Of a stretch of 64,000 bases of DNA, positions 53,516-62,634 are shown piece by piece (position 1 is the stretch's first letter; every line of letters starts with the position of its first letter). The position numbers and the translations under genes were made by a program. This DNA comes from JBBRVW01 sp038246545 (GTDB lineage Bacteria > Actinomycetota > Actinomycetes > JACCUZ01): the NCBI GenBank assembly GCA_038246545.1, contig JBBRVW010000020.1, forward strand, positions 10,781-74,780, written 5' to 3'. The notes below the pieces were generated by a model. The model searched no databases and was not told the DNA's origin. It saw nothing but the letters and a program-made list of their open reading frames with translations.

Positions 53516-54798
53516 GGAACCTGCACAAGAGAGGCCTGACCCGCGTCGTCTCCGTGGCGCTGCTCGCCGGCGTCGCGCTGACAGGTTGCGGACGCGACGG
53601 AGGCGGTTCGACCGCCGATACCGGCGCCAAGAAGGTGACCGGGGGGAAGGCCAGCGGGGACATCACGGTCTGGGCGCTCGGCGCCGAGGGCGACAAGCTC
53701 GGGGAGATCGCCAAGGACTTCGAGGCGGAGAACCCGGACGCCAAGGTCAAGGTCACGGTCATCCCGTTCGACGCGGCGCACAACAAGATCGCCACCGCTA
53801 TCGCCGGCGGCCAGACCCCCGACATGACGCTGGCCGGCACCACCTGGCTGCCGGAGTTCGCGGCAACCGGTGCGCTCGACCCGACCCCCACCGACGTCAT
53901 CGACAAGAGCGCGTTCTTCGAGGGCTCGTGGGGTACCACCGAGGTCGACGGCACGTCGATGGGTGTGCCCTGGTACACCGAGACCCGACAGATCTACTAC
54001 CGCAAGGACCTCGCGGAGCGGGCCGGCGTCACGCCTGAGGCGGGCTGGTCGTGGGACGACCTGAAGGCCTTCACCAAGGCGATGCAGGACAAGGGCGGTG
54101 CCAAGTGGGGCATCTCGCTGCAGCCGGGCGGTCAGGGCTCCTGGCAGACGATGGTTCCGTTCGCCTGGCAGAAGGGCGCCGAGCTGGTCGACGGGGAGAA
54201 GTTCACGTTCAACACCACTCCGATGCAGGAGGGGCTCGACTACTACGCCTCGTTCTTCGAGGAGAAGATCTCCCCGACCGACCTGGCGCCCGGAGCGCTC
54301 GAGAGCGGCTTCATCAACGGCTCGATCGGTTCCTTCGTGTCCGGACCGTGGCACATGGGGATCTTGCGTGACCAGGGCGGCGAGGAGTTCAACGACAAGT
54401 GGAGCGTCGCGCCGATGCCCACCGAGGACGCCGGTACGTCGTTCACCGGCGGCAGCGACTGGGTCGTCTTCAAGGACGCCAAGAACCGGGACACCGCCTG
54501 GAAGTTCGTCGACTTCCTGACCCAGGACGCCCAACAGCAGAAGCTGTACGAGCTGGTCGGCAGCCTGCCCGCCGTCCAGAGCACGTGGGAGTCCGGCGAG
54601 CTGTCGACCGACCCGCTGCTGAAATCCTTCGGCGACCAGCTGCAGGACGCCAAGTCGGCGCCGGCCATCGCGACCTGGGAGCAGGTCGCGGCACCGCTCG
54701 ACGACGCGATCGAGCAGGTCTCGCTGGGCAAGAGCGACTCGAAGACCGCGCTTGCCAATGCCGAGTCCAAGGCCAACGGCATCGGCTTCGGCAGCTGA
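53512..54798 (+). CDS. ABC transporter sugar-binding lipoprotein
   Basis: The 428-residue protein has a signal with lipobox LTGC at residue 26, then a sugar-binding cluster B fold (ITVWALGAEGDKLGEIAKDF near 52, IYYRKDLAERAGV near 163, GSIGSFVSGPWHMGI near 269 and TDPLLKSFGDQLQDAKS near 365). It should capture an oligosaccharide outside the membrane. It overlaps the LacI stop by ATGA and is followed by two permease genes of the same transporter. No ATP-binding subunit is present in the operon, as is usual when one ATPase serves many sugar systems in actinobacteria. Confidence 0.9.
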   Translation: MRNLHKRGLTRVVSVALLAGVALTGCGRDGGGSTADTGAKKVTGGKASGDITVWALGAEGDKLGEIAKDFEAENPDAKVKVTVIPFDAAHNKIATAIAGGQTPDMTLAGTTWLPEFAATGALDPTPTDVIDKSAFFEGSWGTTEVDGTSMGVPWYTETRQIYYRKDLAERAGVTPEAGWSWDDLKAFTKAMQDKGGAKWGISLQPGGQGSWQTMVPFAWQKGAELVDGEKFTFNTTPMQEGLDYYASFFEEKISPTDLAPGALESGFINGSIGSFVSGPWHMGILRDQGGEEFNDKWSVAPMPTEDAGTSFTGGSDWVVFKDAKNRDTAWKFVDFLTQDAQQQKLYELVGSLPAVQSTWESGELSTDPLLKSFGDQLQDAKSAPAIATWEQVAAPLDDAIEQVSLGKSDSKTALANAESKANGIGFGS

Positions 54799-54799
54799 C

Positions 54800-55738
54800 A
54801 TGACGACCGTGACCGCGGCTCCGCCCGCGGACTCGTCCACCTCCCGCCGGCGCCCCGACCGGGGTCGCCGGCGGGAGGTGGCGGCGGGGTACCTGTTCTC
54901 GCTGCCCTTCCTGGCGGTGTTCCTGGTCTTCACGATCGGGCCGGTGATCGCCTCGTTCCTGATGAGCTTCACCGACCTCCGGTCCGCGGACATCCGCAAT
55001 CCCCTCGCTGTCGGCCTGGTGGGCCTGGACAACTACGCGAAGCTGTTCACCGACGAGACGTTCCACAAGGCGGCCTTCAACACGGCGTACTTCGTGGTGG
55101 TCGGGGTCCCGCTCACGATGGGGCTCGCGCTGGCCGTCGCGGTGGCCCTCGACACCGGCATCACCCGGTTCCGCGCCTTCTTCCGGGTCGGCTACTACCT
55201 GCCGGTCGTCACCAGCATCGTCGCTGTCGCGGTGGTGTGGCGGTTCCTGCTGCAGCCGGACAGCGGCATCGTGAACACGCTGCTGGGGTACGTCGGTGTC
55301 GAAGGCCCGTCGTGGCTGCGGAGCGAGACCTGGGCGATGCCCTCCCTGATCGCCATGTCGGCGTGGCGGAACATGGGCTCGCTGGTCATCATCTTCCTGG
55401 CCGGCCTGCAGGTCGTGCCCAAGGAGATGCACGAGGCGGCCGCGATCGACGGTGCGGGGGCGTTTGGCCGGTTCCGGCACATCACGCTGCCGATGATGCG
55501 GCCGACGCTGCTGTTCGGCGGCGTCATCACGATGATCGGCTACCTGCAGTTCTTCGAGGAGCCGTTCGTCATGACCAGGGGGGGGCCGCTGGACTCTACC
55601 CTGTCGACCGCCTACTACACGTACAACCAGTTCGGCTTCGGCAACTACAGCTACGCCGCCGCGATGGCCTACGCGCTGTTCGTCGTGATCGCCCTGGTGA
55701 CTGCCCTGCAGTTCAAGCTCCTCGGGCCGAAGGACTGA
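54800..55738 (+). CDS. ABC sugar transporter permease (MalF-type)
   Basis: This 312-residue permease has six predicted helices starting at about residue 34 (SLPFLAVFLVFTIGPVIAS) and the EAA loop HEAAAIDGAGAFGRFRHITL near 210-230, which contacts the ATPase. It is the first of two permeases and begins one base after the lipoprotein stop region (ATG 54800). It imports the ligand of the lipoprotein. The C-terminus ends at 55738, with eight bases before the second permease. Confidence 0.9.
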   Translation: MTTVTAAPPADSSTSRRRPDRGRRREVAAGYLFSLPFLAVFLVFTIGPVIASFLMSFTDLRSADIRNPLAVGLVGLDNYAKLFTDETFHKAAFNTAYFVVVGVPLTMGLALAVAVALDTGITRFRAFFRVGYYLPVVTSIVAVAVVWRFLLQPDSGIVNTLLGYVGVEGPSWLRSETWAMPSLIAMSAWRNMGSLVIIFLAGLQVVPKEMHEAAAIDGAGAFGRFRHITLPMMRPTLLFGGVITMIGYLQFFEEPFVMTRGGPLDSTLSTAYYTYNQFGFGNYSYAAAMAYALFVVIALVTALQFKLLGPKD

Positions 55739-55745
55739 TGCGGCG

Positions 55746-56663
55746 ATGACGACCTCGACCCATCCCGAGCCGGTGGCGGCCGTGACACCGGTTGTTGCCG
55801 CGGGCCCACCGTCGACTCGCCGTCGGCGGCGCAACGCCGACATCGCCGAGCCGCGGGCCATCCCGTGGGTCTACGCGGTCCTCATCGGCGGCCTGGTGCT
55901 CCTGGTGGGTCCCTTCCTGTGGATGCTGCTCGGGTCGTTCCGGCCCGACCGCGAGCTCAAGCAGGTGCCGCCGGCCTGGCTGCCGGAGAACCCGACGCTG
56001 GAGAACTACCGCACCCTGTTCACCGACCTCGAGTTCCCGACGTTCTTCTTCAACAGCACCGTCGTCGCGGTGACCATCACGGTGGGCAACCTGATCTTCT
56101 GCTCGATGCTCGGCTATGCGTTGGCCAAGCTGCACTTCCCCGGCAAGCGCGTGATCTTCACTCTGGTGCTCGGAACCCTGATGGTGCCCGGCGTGGTGAC
56201 CTTCGTTCCTCTCTTCGTGCTGGTCAGCAACCTGGGCATGGTCAACTCGTTCCCCGGGCTGATCGCGCCGTTCCTGGCCGGCCCGTTCGGTGTCTTCCTG
56301 ATGCGGCAGTTCTTCCAGTCGCTGCCGGACGAGCTGATCCATGCCGCGCGGGTCGATGGGGCCGGCGAGTTCCGCATCTTCCGCAGCATCATGCTGCCGC
56401 TCTGCAAGCCGGCGCTCGCGACGCTGGGGATCCTCACCTTCCTGGCGTCCTGGAACAACTTCCTGTGGCCGCTCGTCGTGGCGCAGTCGGAGGACAAGTA
56501 CACGCTCCCCGTCGCGCTCGCGATCTACGCCATCGGCGAGAACAACAGCGACTACGGACTGCTGATGGCCGGCTCCGTCGCGATCATCGTCCCCGTCCTG
56601 CTCGTCTTCCTGGTGCTGCAGAAGCACTTCGTCCGTGGCATCGCCATGACCGGCATCAAGTAA
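55746..56663 (+). CDS. ABC sugar transporter permease (MalG-type)
   Basis: The 305-residue protein has six helices and the EAA loop IHAARVDGAGEFRIFRSIML near 197-217. It starts with ATG 55746, after a polar N-terminus, and ends with VRGIAMTGIK as typical MalG-type permeases do. It is the partner of the preceding permease. A short gap of 22 bases leads to the secreted glucan-cleaving enzyme, so uptake and hydrolysis are cotranscribed. Confidence 0.92.
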   Translation: MTTSTHPEPVAAVTPVVAAGPPSTRRRRRNADIAEPRAIPWVYAVLIGGLVLLVGPFLWMLLGSFRPDRELKQVPPAWLPENPTLENYRTLFTDLEFPTFFFNSTVVAVTITVGNLIFCSMLGYALAKLHFPGKRVIFTLVLGTLMVPGVVTFVPLFVLVSNLGMVNSFPGLIAPFLAGPFGVFLMRQFFQSLPDELIHAARVDGAGEFRIFRSIMLPLCKPALATLGILTFLASWNNFLWPLVVAQSEDKYTLPVALAIYAIGENNSDYGLLMAGSVAIIVPVLLVFLVLQKHFVRGIAMTGIK

Positions 56664-56685
56664 GCCAACCCGAGGAGCTGAGCTC

Positions 56686-58260
56686 ATGCGTCGGAACTCC
56701 CGACTCGTCGTCACGACTGTGGCGGCCGCACTCGCCGTCACCGGCTTCGCCCTGCCGTCCGTCACGGGCGCATCCGCGGCCGAGGAGGGCGGCGATCGAG
56801 CTGTCTTGCATGAGTACGTCACGGACACGTGGCGTTCCATGGCAGCCATGGCCGACCCGCGCACCGGGCTCGTGTCGGACAACGTCGGTGGTGACCTGAG
56901 CGCGGCGGACCGCGCCGCCTACACGTCGCCGACCAACATCGGCGCGTACCTGTGGAGCGCTGTCGTGGCGCGCGAGACCGGACTGATCAGTGCTGCCGAC
57001 ACCCGCAAGCGGATCGCGCGGACGTTGAAGACGCTCGCCAAGCTGGAGAAGCACGAGCCGTCCGGCATGTACTACAACTGGTACGACCCCGCGACCGGCG
57101 CCAAGCTCACGACCTGGCCGGTCAACGGAGATGTCGTGCATCCGTTCCTGTCCAGCGTCGACAACGGCTGGCTGGCCACCGGGCTGCGCATCGTGATCGA
57201 CCAGGTGCCCGAGCTGGCCAAGAAGGCCCACCGGGTCCTCGACCCGATGGACTTCGGCTACTACTACGACCCGGCCGTGAACCAGATCCGCGGCGGCTTC
57301 TGGCTGCAGGACCCCACACCTGACGCGGTCCCGCAGGTGGAGGTCCTGGACAACTACCGGGACGATTCCGGAGCCAACGATGTCTGGTACACCGGCCACC
57401 ACTACGGTGCCTTCAACACCGAGCCGCGGATGGCTAGCTACCTCGGCATCGCCGCGGGGCAGATCCCGCAGAAGCACTACTTCGGCACCTTCCGCACCTT
57501 CCAGAGCGAGAACTGCGACTACGACTGGACGGAGCAGAGCGCGGTCGGCCACTACGAGACCTACCTCGGTCAGCGGGTCTTCGAGGGCGCCTACCAGTAC
57601 CGCGGCAAGAAGCTGATCCCGACGTGGGGCGGCTCGATGTTCGAGGCGCTGATGGTCCCGTTGTTCGTGCCCGAGGAGACGTGGGGCACGAAGAGCTGGG
57701 CGCTCACCCATCCGACGTATGTCCAGGCCCAGATCGAGCACGGCATGGATGAGGCGAACTACGGCTACTGGGGCTTCTCGCCGTCGAACAACCCGGCCGG
57801 CGGCTACCGCGAGTACGGCGTCGACCCGATCGGCATGGAGCCCAACGGCTACGCGTCGGACCAGGAGCGCACGTACGTCGACGGGGGCTACGTCGCCCAG
57901 GACGGCACCGTGTGCCGGCCGGCGCAGGCCGCGCCGACGTCCTACGGGCAGGGTGTCGTCACCCCGCACGCGTCGTTCATCGCCTATCGCTACGCCCCGG
58001 CCGCCGCGCTGGAGAACCTCTCCAACCTGCGCAAGGACTTCGGTGCCTACGGGCCCGGAGGCTTCTACGACGCGGTCAACGTCAGCACCGGTGAGATGTC
58101 GAGGCGCTACCTGTCGCTCGACCAGGGCATGGTGATGGCCGCGCTCGGCAACGCGCTGGCCGGTGACGTGATGCGGCACACGTTCTCGCACGGGTCGATG
58201 GAGCAGCGGGTCGCTCCGTTGATGCGGATGGAGGAGTTCACGGGGGTGACCGGCCGGTGA
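56686..58260 (+). CDS. secreted Glycoamylase/GH144-like glucan hydrolase
   Basis: The 524-residue protein has an export signal (residues 1 to about 31, ending near ASAAEE). The body shows the (alpha/alpha) barrel pattern of the Glycoamylase family (PF10091), TSPTNIGAYLWSAVVARETG near 85-104, MYYNWYDPATG near 128-138, SSVDNGWLATGLRIV near 157-171, EPRMASYLGIAAGQIP near 248-263 and GSMFEALMVPLF near 313-325. That family includes beta-1,2-glucan hydrolases (GH144). It probably cuts a beta-glucan outside the cell. Polymer choice is inferred. Its stop overlaps the GH39 start (GTGA). Confidence 0.75.
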   Translation: MRRNSRLVVTTVAAALAVTGFALPSVTGASAAEEGGDRAVLHEYVTDTWRSMAAMADPRTGLVSDNVGGDLSAADRAAYTSPTNIGAYLWSAVVARETGLISAADTRKRIARTLKTLAKLEKHEPSGMYYNWYDPATGAKLTTWPVNGDVVHPFLSSVDNGWLATGLRIVIDQVPELAKKAHRVLDPMDFGYYYDPAVNQIRGGFWLQDPTPDAVPQVEVLDNYRDDSGANDVWYTGHHYGAFNTEPRMASYLGIAAGQIPQKHYFGTFRTFQSENCDYDWTEQSAVGHYETYLGQRVFEGAYQYRGKKLIPTWGGSMFEALMVPLFVPEETWGTKSWALTHPTYVQAQIEHGMDEANYGYWGFSPSNNPAGGYREYGVDPIGMEPNGYASDQERTYVDGGYVAQDGTVCRPAQAAPTSYGQGVVTPHASFIAYRYAPAAALENLSNLRKDFGAYGPGGFYDAVNVSTGEMSRRYLSLDQGMVMAALGNALAGDVMRHTFSHGSMEQRVAPLMRMEEFTGVTGR

Positions 58261-60107
58261 CGGCGGACGCCACCAGGGGCCGGGCGGCGAAGTCCGACTT
58301 CGAGGAGCGGATCGGCCGCCGGACCGGCGGGGGGGAGCGGGACTCCGCCCTGCCCCCGCCGGCCGGGCTCAGGGCGGTCGCCGGACGCGGGCACGTCACG
58401 CTCGACTGGGAGCCCGTGGAGGGGGCCGTCGGCTACCTCGTGCACCGGGCCGAGTCGCCGGACGGGCCGTTCGAGCCGGTTGACCACGGCGGCAACGACG
58501 TGCTCGCCGTCCCGCACCCGCCGTACGTCGACACGTCCGGGGTGCGCGGCGCAGAGTACTGGTACGCCGTGGCCGCGCTGCCCGAGGTGACGCGCACCGG
58601 TGAGCTGTCCGCACCCGTCGCCTCGACGGCGGCGGCCGAGGGCGAGGCGGCGGTCAGGCTGACCGTGGACGCCGGCCACGTGATCGGTCCGCTGCATCGG
58701 CCGTGGCGTCCGATGATCGGGTCCGAGCACCTGAGCTTCATGCTCGAGACCGCGGAGGTCGGGGGGCGCTCGATCGGGGAGGAGCTCACCGAGGCACTGC
58801 AGCGGATGCACGACGAGCTGGGCGTCGAGACCGTGCGGGCGCACGCGATCCTGTGCGACGACCTAGGTGTCTACCGGGAGGTCGACGGGCAGCCGGTGCA
58901 CGACTTCAGCGGCATCGACCGTGTCTACGACGCGCTGCTCGCCACGGGCCTGCGACCCGTGGTCGAGCTGTCGTACATGCCCCGGGACCTCGCGTCGGAC
59001 CCCGCCCGCACGGTCTTCGCCTACGAGGGGATCATCTCTCCGCCGAAGGACTGGGACCGCTGGGCCGACCTGGTCACCGACCTGACGGCGCACCTTGTCG
59101 ACCGCTACGGCATCGACGAGGTACGTGACCGTTGGAGCTTCGAGGTGTGGAACGAGGCGAACCTCGACGTCTTCTGGAGCGGCACGCTTCAGGAGTATTT
59201 CCGGCTGTACGACGTCACCGTTGCGGCCGTCCGGAAGGTCGACGAGCGGCTCGTGGTCGGCGGCCCGTCGTCGGCCGCGGCGCAGTGGGTCGAGACGCTG
59301 GTCGAGCACGCCGAGGAGACCGGGTCGCCGGTCGACTTCGTCTCGACGCACACCTATGGAAGCCCGCCGCTGGACCTGCGCCCGATCCTGACCCGGCACG
59401 GGCGAGACGAGGTGCGCATCTGGTGGACCGAATGGGGCCCGGGGTCCCAGCACTTCCACCACGTCGGCGACAGCGTCTTCGCGGCAACATTTCTGCTGGA
59501 AGGCATGGTCTCGTCGATGGGGCGGATCGAGGCGCTCTCGCACTGGGTCGCCTCCGATCACTTCGAGGAGCTCGGACGCCCCACCAAGCTCGGGCACGGC
59601 GGCTTCGGGCTGCTCACCGTCGGCAACCTTCGCAAGCCTCGCTGGTGGTCGCTCGCGCTGCTCGAGCGCCTGGGCGACGACCGCGTCGCGGTCACCGCCG
59701 AGGGCGACGGAGGGGGCGGCCTCGTCAAGGCTGTGGCAGCGAAGGACGGTGACGAGGTGGGCGTCGTCGTGTGGTGCAGCAGCCTCGACCAGTCACGCAT
59801 CCCGTCCGACGAGCTGCTGGCCCGCGACGTCACCCTGCGGGTCGCCGGTCTCGCCGGCGGCCGGTGGACCGTCGAGCACCACCGGGTCGACGAGTCGCAC
59901 TCCAACGTCTTCGCCGCGTGGCGCGACCTCGGTGGGGCGGACCGCGACTGGCCCGCGGGCGACGACTGGGACCGGCTGCGCGACGCCGACGGCCTGGCCG
60001 AGCTCGAACCCTCCCGGACCGTCGAGGTCGGGTCCCTCGGCGTCGCCGAGCTGGCGTTCGACATCCCGCTGCCTGGCATCTCGGGGATCTCGCTGCGCCG
60101 GGCCTGA
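58257..60107 (+). CDS. GH39 family glycosidase with N-terminal FnIII domain
   Basis: The 616-residue cytoplasmic protein has a fibronectin-III-like domain (about residues 35-125) then a GH39 barrel: acid/base glutamate in FEVWNEANLD near 299 and the nucleophile glutamate in IWWTEWGPG near 391, followed by a beta-sandwich tail. GH39 enzymes are mostly beta-xylosidases or related retaining glycosidases. No signal peptide is seen, so it acts on imported oligosaccharide. It starts at GTG sharing GTGA with the preceding stop and closes the operon. Whether the substrate is xylan or glucan is not settled. Confidence 0.85.
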   Translation: MTADATRGRAAKSDFEERIGRRTGGGERDSALPPPAGLRAVAGRGHVTLDWEPVEGAVGYLVHRAESPDGPFEPVDHGGNDVLAVPHPPYVDTSGVRGAEYWYAVAALPEVTRTGELSAPVASTAAAEGEAAVRLTVDAGHVIGPLHRPWRPMIGSEHLSFMLETAEVGGRSIGEELTEALQRMHDELGVETVRAHAILCDDLGVYREVDGQPVHDFSGIDRVYDALLATGLRPVVELSYMPRDLASDPARTVFAYEGIISPPKDWDRWADLVTDLTAHLVDRYGIDEVRDRWSFEVWNEANLDVFWSGTLQEYFRLYDVTVAAVRKVDERLVVGGPSSAAAQWVETLVEHAEETGSPVDFVSTHTYGSPPLDLRPILTRHGRDEVRIWWTEWGPGSQHFHHVGDSVFAATFLLEGMVSSMGRIEALSHWVASDHFEELGRPTKLGHGGFGLLTVGNLRKPRWWSLALLERLGDDRVAVTAEGDGGGGLVKAVAAKDGDEVGVVVWCSSLDQSRIPSDELLARDVTLRVAGLAGGRWTVEHHRVDESHSNVFAAWRDLGGADRDWPAGDDWDRLRDADGLAELEPSRTVEVGSLGVAELAFDIPLPGISGISLRRA

Positions 60108-60131
60108 CGCATCACGGCTAGCCTGCCCGCC

Positions 60132-61178
60132 GTGCGCGCGCTGGTCTTCGAGGAGTACGGCGGCCCGCTGACGGTCCGGGACGTCCCCGACCCGCAGCCG
60201 GTGCCGCACGGCGTGGTCGTCCGCGTCGAGGCGACCGGCCTGTGCCGCAGCGACTGGCACGGCTGGGTCGGTCATGACCGGACGATCCCGCTGCCGCACG
60301 TGCCGGGGCACGAGCTGGCCGGGTCCGTGGCCGCCGTCGGCGCCGACGTGACGCGCTGGTCGGTGGGCGACCGGGTGACCGTGCCGTTCGTCTGCGCCTG
60401 CGGCACCTGCTCCTCCTGCCTGGCGGGTGACCACCAGGTCTGCGCGCGACAGACCCAGCCCGGCTTCACCGGCTGGGGGTCCTTCGCCGAGCTGGTCGCG
60501 CTGGACCACGCCGACGTCAACCTCGTCGCGCTCCCCGACGACCTGTCGGCCGAGACCGCGGCTGCGCTCGGCTGCCGGTTCGCCACGGCGTACCGCGCGG
60601 TCGTCCAGCAGGGCCGGGTCCGCCCCGGCGAGTGGGTCGCGGTGTACGGGTGCGGCGGTGTGGGGCTCTCGGCGGTCATGGTGGCGGTCGCCGCGGGCGC
60701 CCGCGTCATCGGCATCGACGTGTCGCCCGGCGCCCTGGAGCTGGCCGGGCGGTTCGGCGCCGAGCACCTGGTCGACGCCTCAGCCGTCGACGCCCCGCGT
60801 GCCGTCCGCGACCTGACCGGCGGAGGGGCCGCGCTCTCGCTGGACGCGCTGGGCAGCCACGCCACCGCCGCGGCCTCCGTGAAGTCCCTCGCCGTCAGGG
60901 GGCGGCACGTGCAGGTCGGCCTGCTGCCGCCGGACCCGTCGGCGGGCGGCCACCCGCGGATGCCGATGTCCCGGGTCATCGCCTACGAGCTCGAGATCCT
61001 CGGCAGCCACGGGATGGCCGCGCACGCCTACCCGGAGATGCTCGCGCTCGTCGCGGCCGGGCGGCTGCGGCCCGACCTGCTGGTCACCCGCCGGCTGTCC
61101 TTCGCCGAGGCGGCGGCCGCGCTGCCGGCCATGGGCGAGCCCGGCTACCCGGCCGGTGTGAGCGTGCTGCTTCCCTGA
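60132..61178 (+). CDS. zinc-dependent alcohol dehydrogenase
   Basis: The 348-residue MDR-family enzyme has catalytic zinc ligands C38 in TGLCRSDWHGW and GHE at 59-61, and the structural zinc cluster C90, C93, C96 and C104 in CACGTCSSCLAGDHQVC. The NAD(P) site GCGGVGLSAVMV lies near 174. It oxidises or reduces an alcohol/aldehyde; substrate unknown. GTG start is 24 bases after the GH39 stop, so it may be the last gene of that operon or stand alone. It is followed 42 bases on by citrate synthase. Confidence 0.9.
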   Translation: MRALVFEEYGGPLTVRDVPDPQPVPHGVVVRVEATGLCRSDWHGWVGHDRTIPLPHVPGHELAGSVAAVGADVTRWSVGDRVTVPFVCACGTCSSCLAGDHQVCARQTQPGFTGWGSFAELVALDHADVNLVALPDDLSAETAAALGCRFATAYRAVVQQGRVRPGEWVAVYGCGGVGLSAVMVAVAAGARVIGIDVSPGALELAGRFGAEHLVDASAVDAPRAVRDLTGGGAALSLDALGSHATAAASVKSLAVRGRHVQVGLLPPDPSAGGHPRMPMSRVIAYELEILGSHGMAAHAYPEMLALVAAGRLRPDLLVTRRLSFAEAAAALPAMGEPGYPAGVSVLLP

Positions 61179-61220
61179 CATGCTGGTGTGCCAGCAGCGA
61201 CGGAAGGACGTGACCACGCC

Positions 61221-62504
61221 ATGGCCGACTTCGAGCTCAGGCACCCCGGGGGCCAGCTGCCCCTCCCCGTCGCGGCGGCCAGTGAGGGCCCGTCCGGCCT
61301 GGAGGCCGGGGCGCTGCTCAAGGAGACGGGCCACGTCACGCTCGACCCCGGCTTCGTCAACACCGCCTCGTGCTCGTCGTCGATCACCTTCATCGACGGC
61401 GACGAGGGGATCCTGCGCTACCGCGGCTACCCCATCGACCAGCTCGCGGAGAAGTCCTCGTTCATCGAGGTGTCCTACCTGCTGATCTACGGCGAGCTCC
61501 CGACCGCCTCCGAGCTCGAGGAGTTCAGCGACCGGATCCGCAACCACACGCTGCTGCACGAGGACCTGCGCCGGTTCTTCGACGGCTTCCCGCGCGACGC
61601 GCACCCGATGGCGGTGCTCTCGTCGGCGGTCAGTGCGCTGTCGACCTTCTACCAGGACAGCCTCGACCCGTTCGACCGCGACCACGTGGAGATGTCGACG
61701 GTCCGGCTGATGGCCAAGCTGCCCACCATCGCGTCGTACGCCTTCAAGAAGTCGGTCGGCCAGCCGCTGCTCTACCCCGACAACTCGCTGGGCTACGTCG
61801 AGAACTTCTTGCGGATGACCTTCGGCGTGCCCGCGACGCCCTACGAGGTCGACCCGACGATGGCGCGGGTGCTCGACATGCTGTTCGTCCTGCATGCCGA
61901 CCACGAGCAGAACTGCTCCACCTCCACGGTCCGGCTCGTCGGGTCCAGCAACGCCAACCTGTTCGCGTCGGTGTCGGCCGGGGTCAACGCGCTGTTCGGC
62001 CCGCTGCACGGCGGCGCCAACCAGGCCGTGCTGGAGATGCTCGAGGGCATCCATGCGGACGGCGGCGACGTCGACTCGTTCGTGCGCCGGGTCAAGGACA
62101 AGGAGCCGGGCGTCAAGCTGATGGGCTTCGGCCACCGGGTCTACAAGAACTACGACCCGCGCGCCGCGATCGTGAAGAAGGCGACCACCGACGTCCTGGA
62201 GAACCTTGGCGTCCAGGACCCGTTGCTCGACATCGCGATGCGCCTCGAGGAGGTCGCCCTCGCCGACGACTTCTTCGTGCAGCGCAAGCTGTACCCCAAC
62301 GTCGACTTCTACACCGGCGTCATCTACAAGGCGATGGGCTTCCCGCCCCGCATGTACACCGTGCTGTTCGCGCTCGGCCGGCTGCCCGGCTGGATCGCGC
62401 AGTGGCGGGAGATGATCGAGGACCCGGCCACCAAGATCGGCCGTCCCCGGCAGGTCTACGTCGGCGCCACCGAGCGCGACTACCACCCCGCCGGCGAGCG
62501 CTAG
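61221..62504 (+). CDS. gltA: citrate synthase
   Basis: The 427-residue protein is a type II citrate synthase with the three catalytic pieces: GPLHGGANQAVLEM near 260-273 (His), MGFGHRVYK near 300-308 (His), and PNVDFYTGVIY near 357-367 (Asp), plus HADHEQNCSTSTVR near 230 and RPRQVYVGATERDY at the end. It condenses acetyl-CoA and oxaloacetate at the entry to the TCA cycle. ATG start with GGAAGGA upstream. It follows the alcohol dehydrogenase on the same strand. The protein is intact. Confidence 0.97.
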   Translation: MADFELRHPGGQLPLPVAAASEGPSGLEAGALLKETGHVTLDPGFVNTASCSSSITFIDGDEGILRYRGYPIDQLAEKSSFIEVSYLLIYGELPTASELEEFSDRIRNHTLLHEDLRRFFDGFPRDAHPMAVLSSAVSALSTFYQDSLDPFDRDHVEMSTVRLMAKLPTIASYAFKKSVGQPLLYPDNSLGYVENFLRMTFGVPATPYEVDPTMARVLDMLFVLHADHEQNCSTSTVRLVGSSNANLFASVSAGVNALFGPLHGGANQAVLEMLEGIHADGGDVDSFVRRVKDKEPGVKLMGFGHRVYKNYDPRAAIVKKATTDVLENLGVQDPLLDIAMRLEEVALADDFFVQRKLYPNVDFYTGVIYKAMGFPPRMYTVLFALGRLPGWIAQWREMIEDPATKIGRPRQVYVGATERDYHPAGER

Positions 62505-62634
62505 ACCCGCGTCCTTCCCGGCCCTCGCTGCGCGCCTGGCGCGCCGCGTGCTCGAAGCGCTGCGCCCGAACGGGTGATCGGCTTTACTCAGGCGTGACCT
62601 GTGCCGATACGTCCGGAAAGGAGAGGGACGAGGC

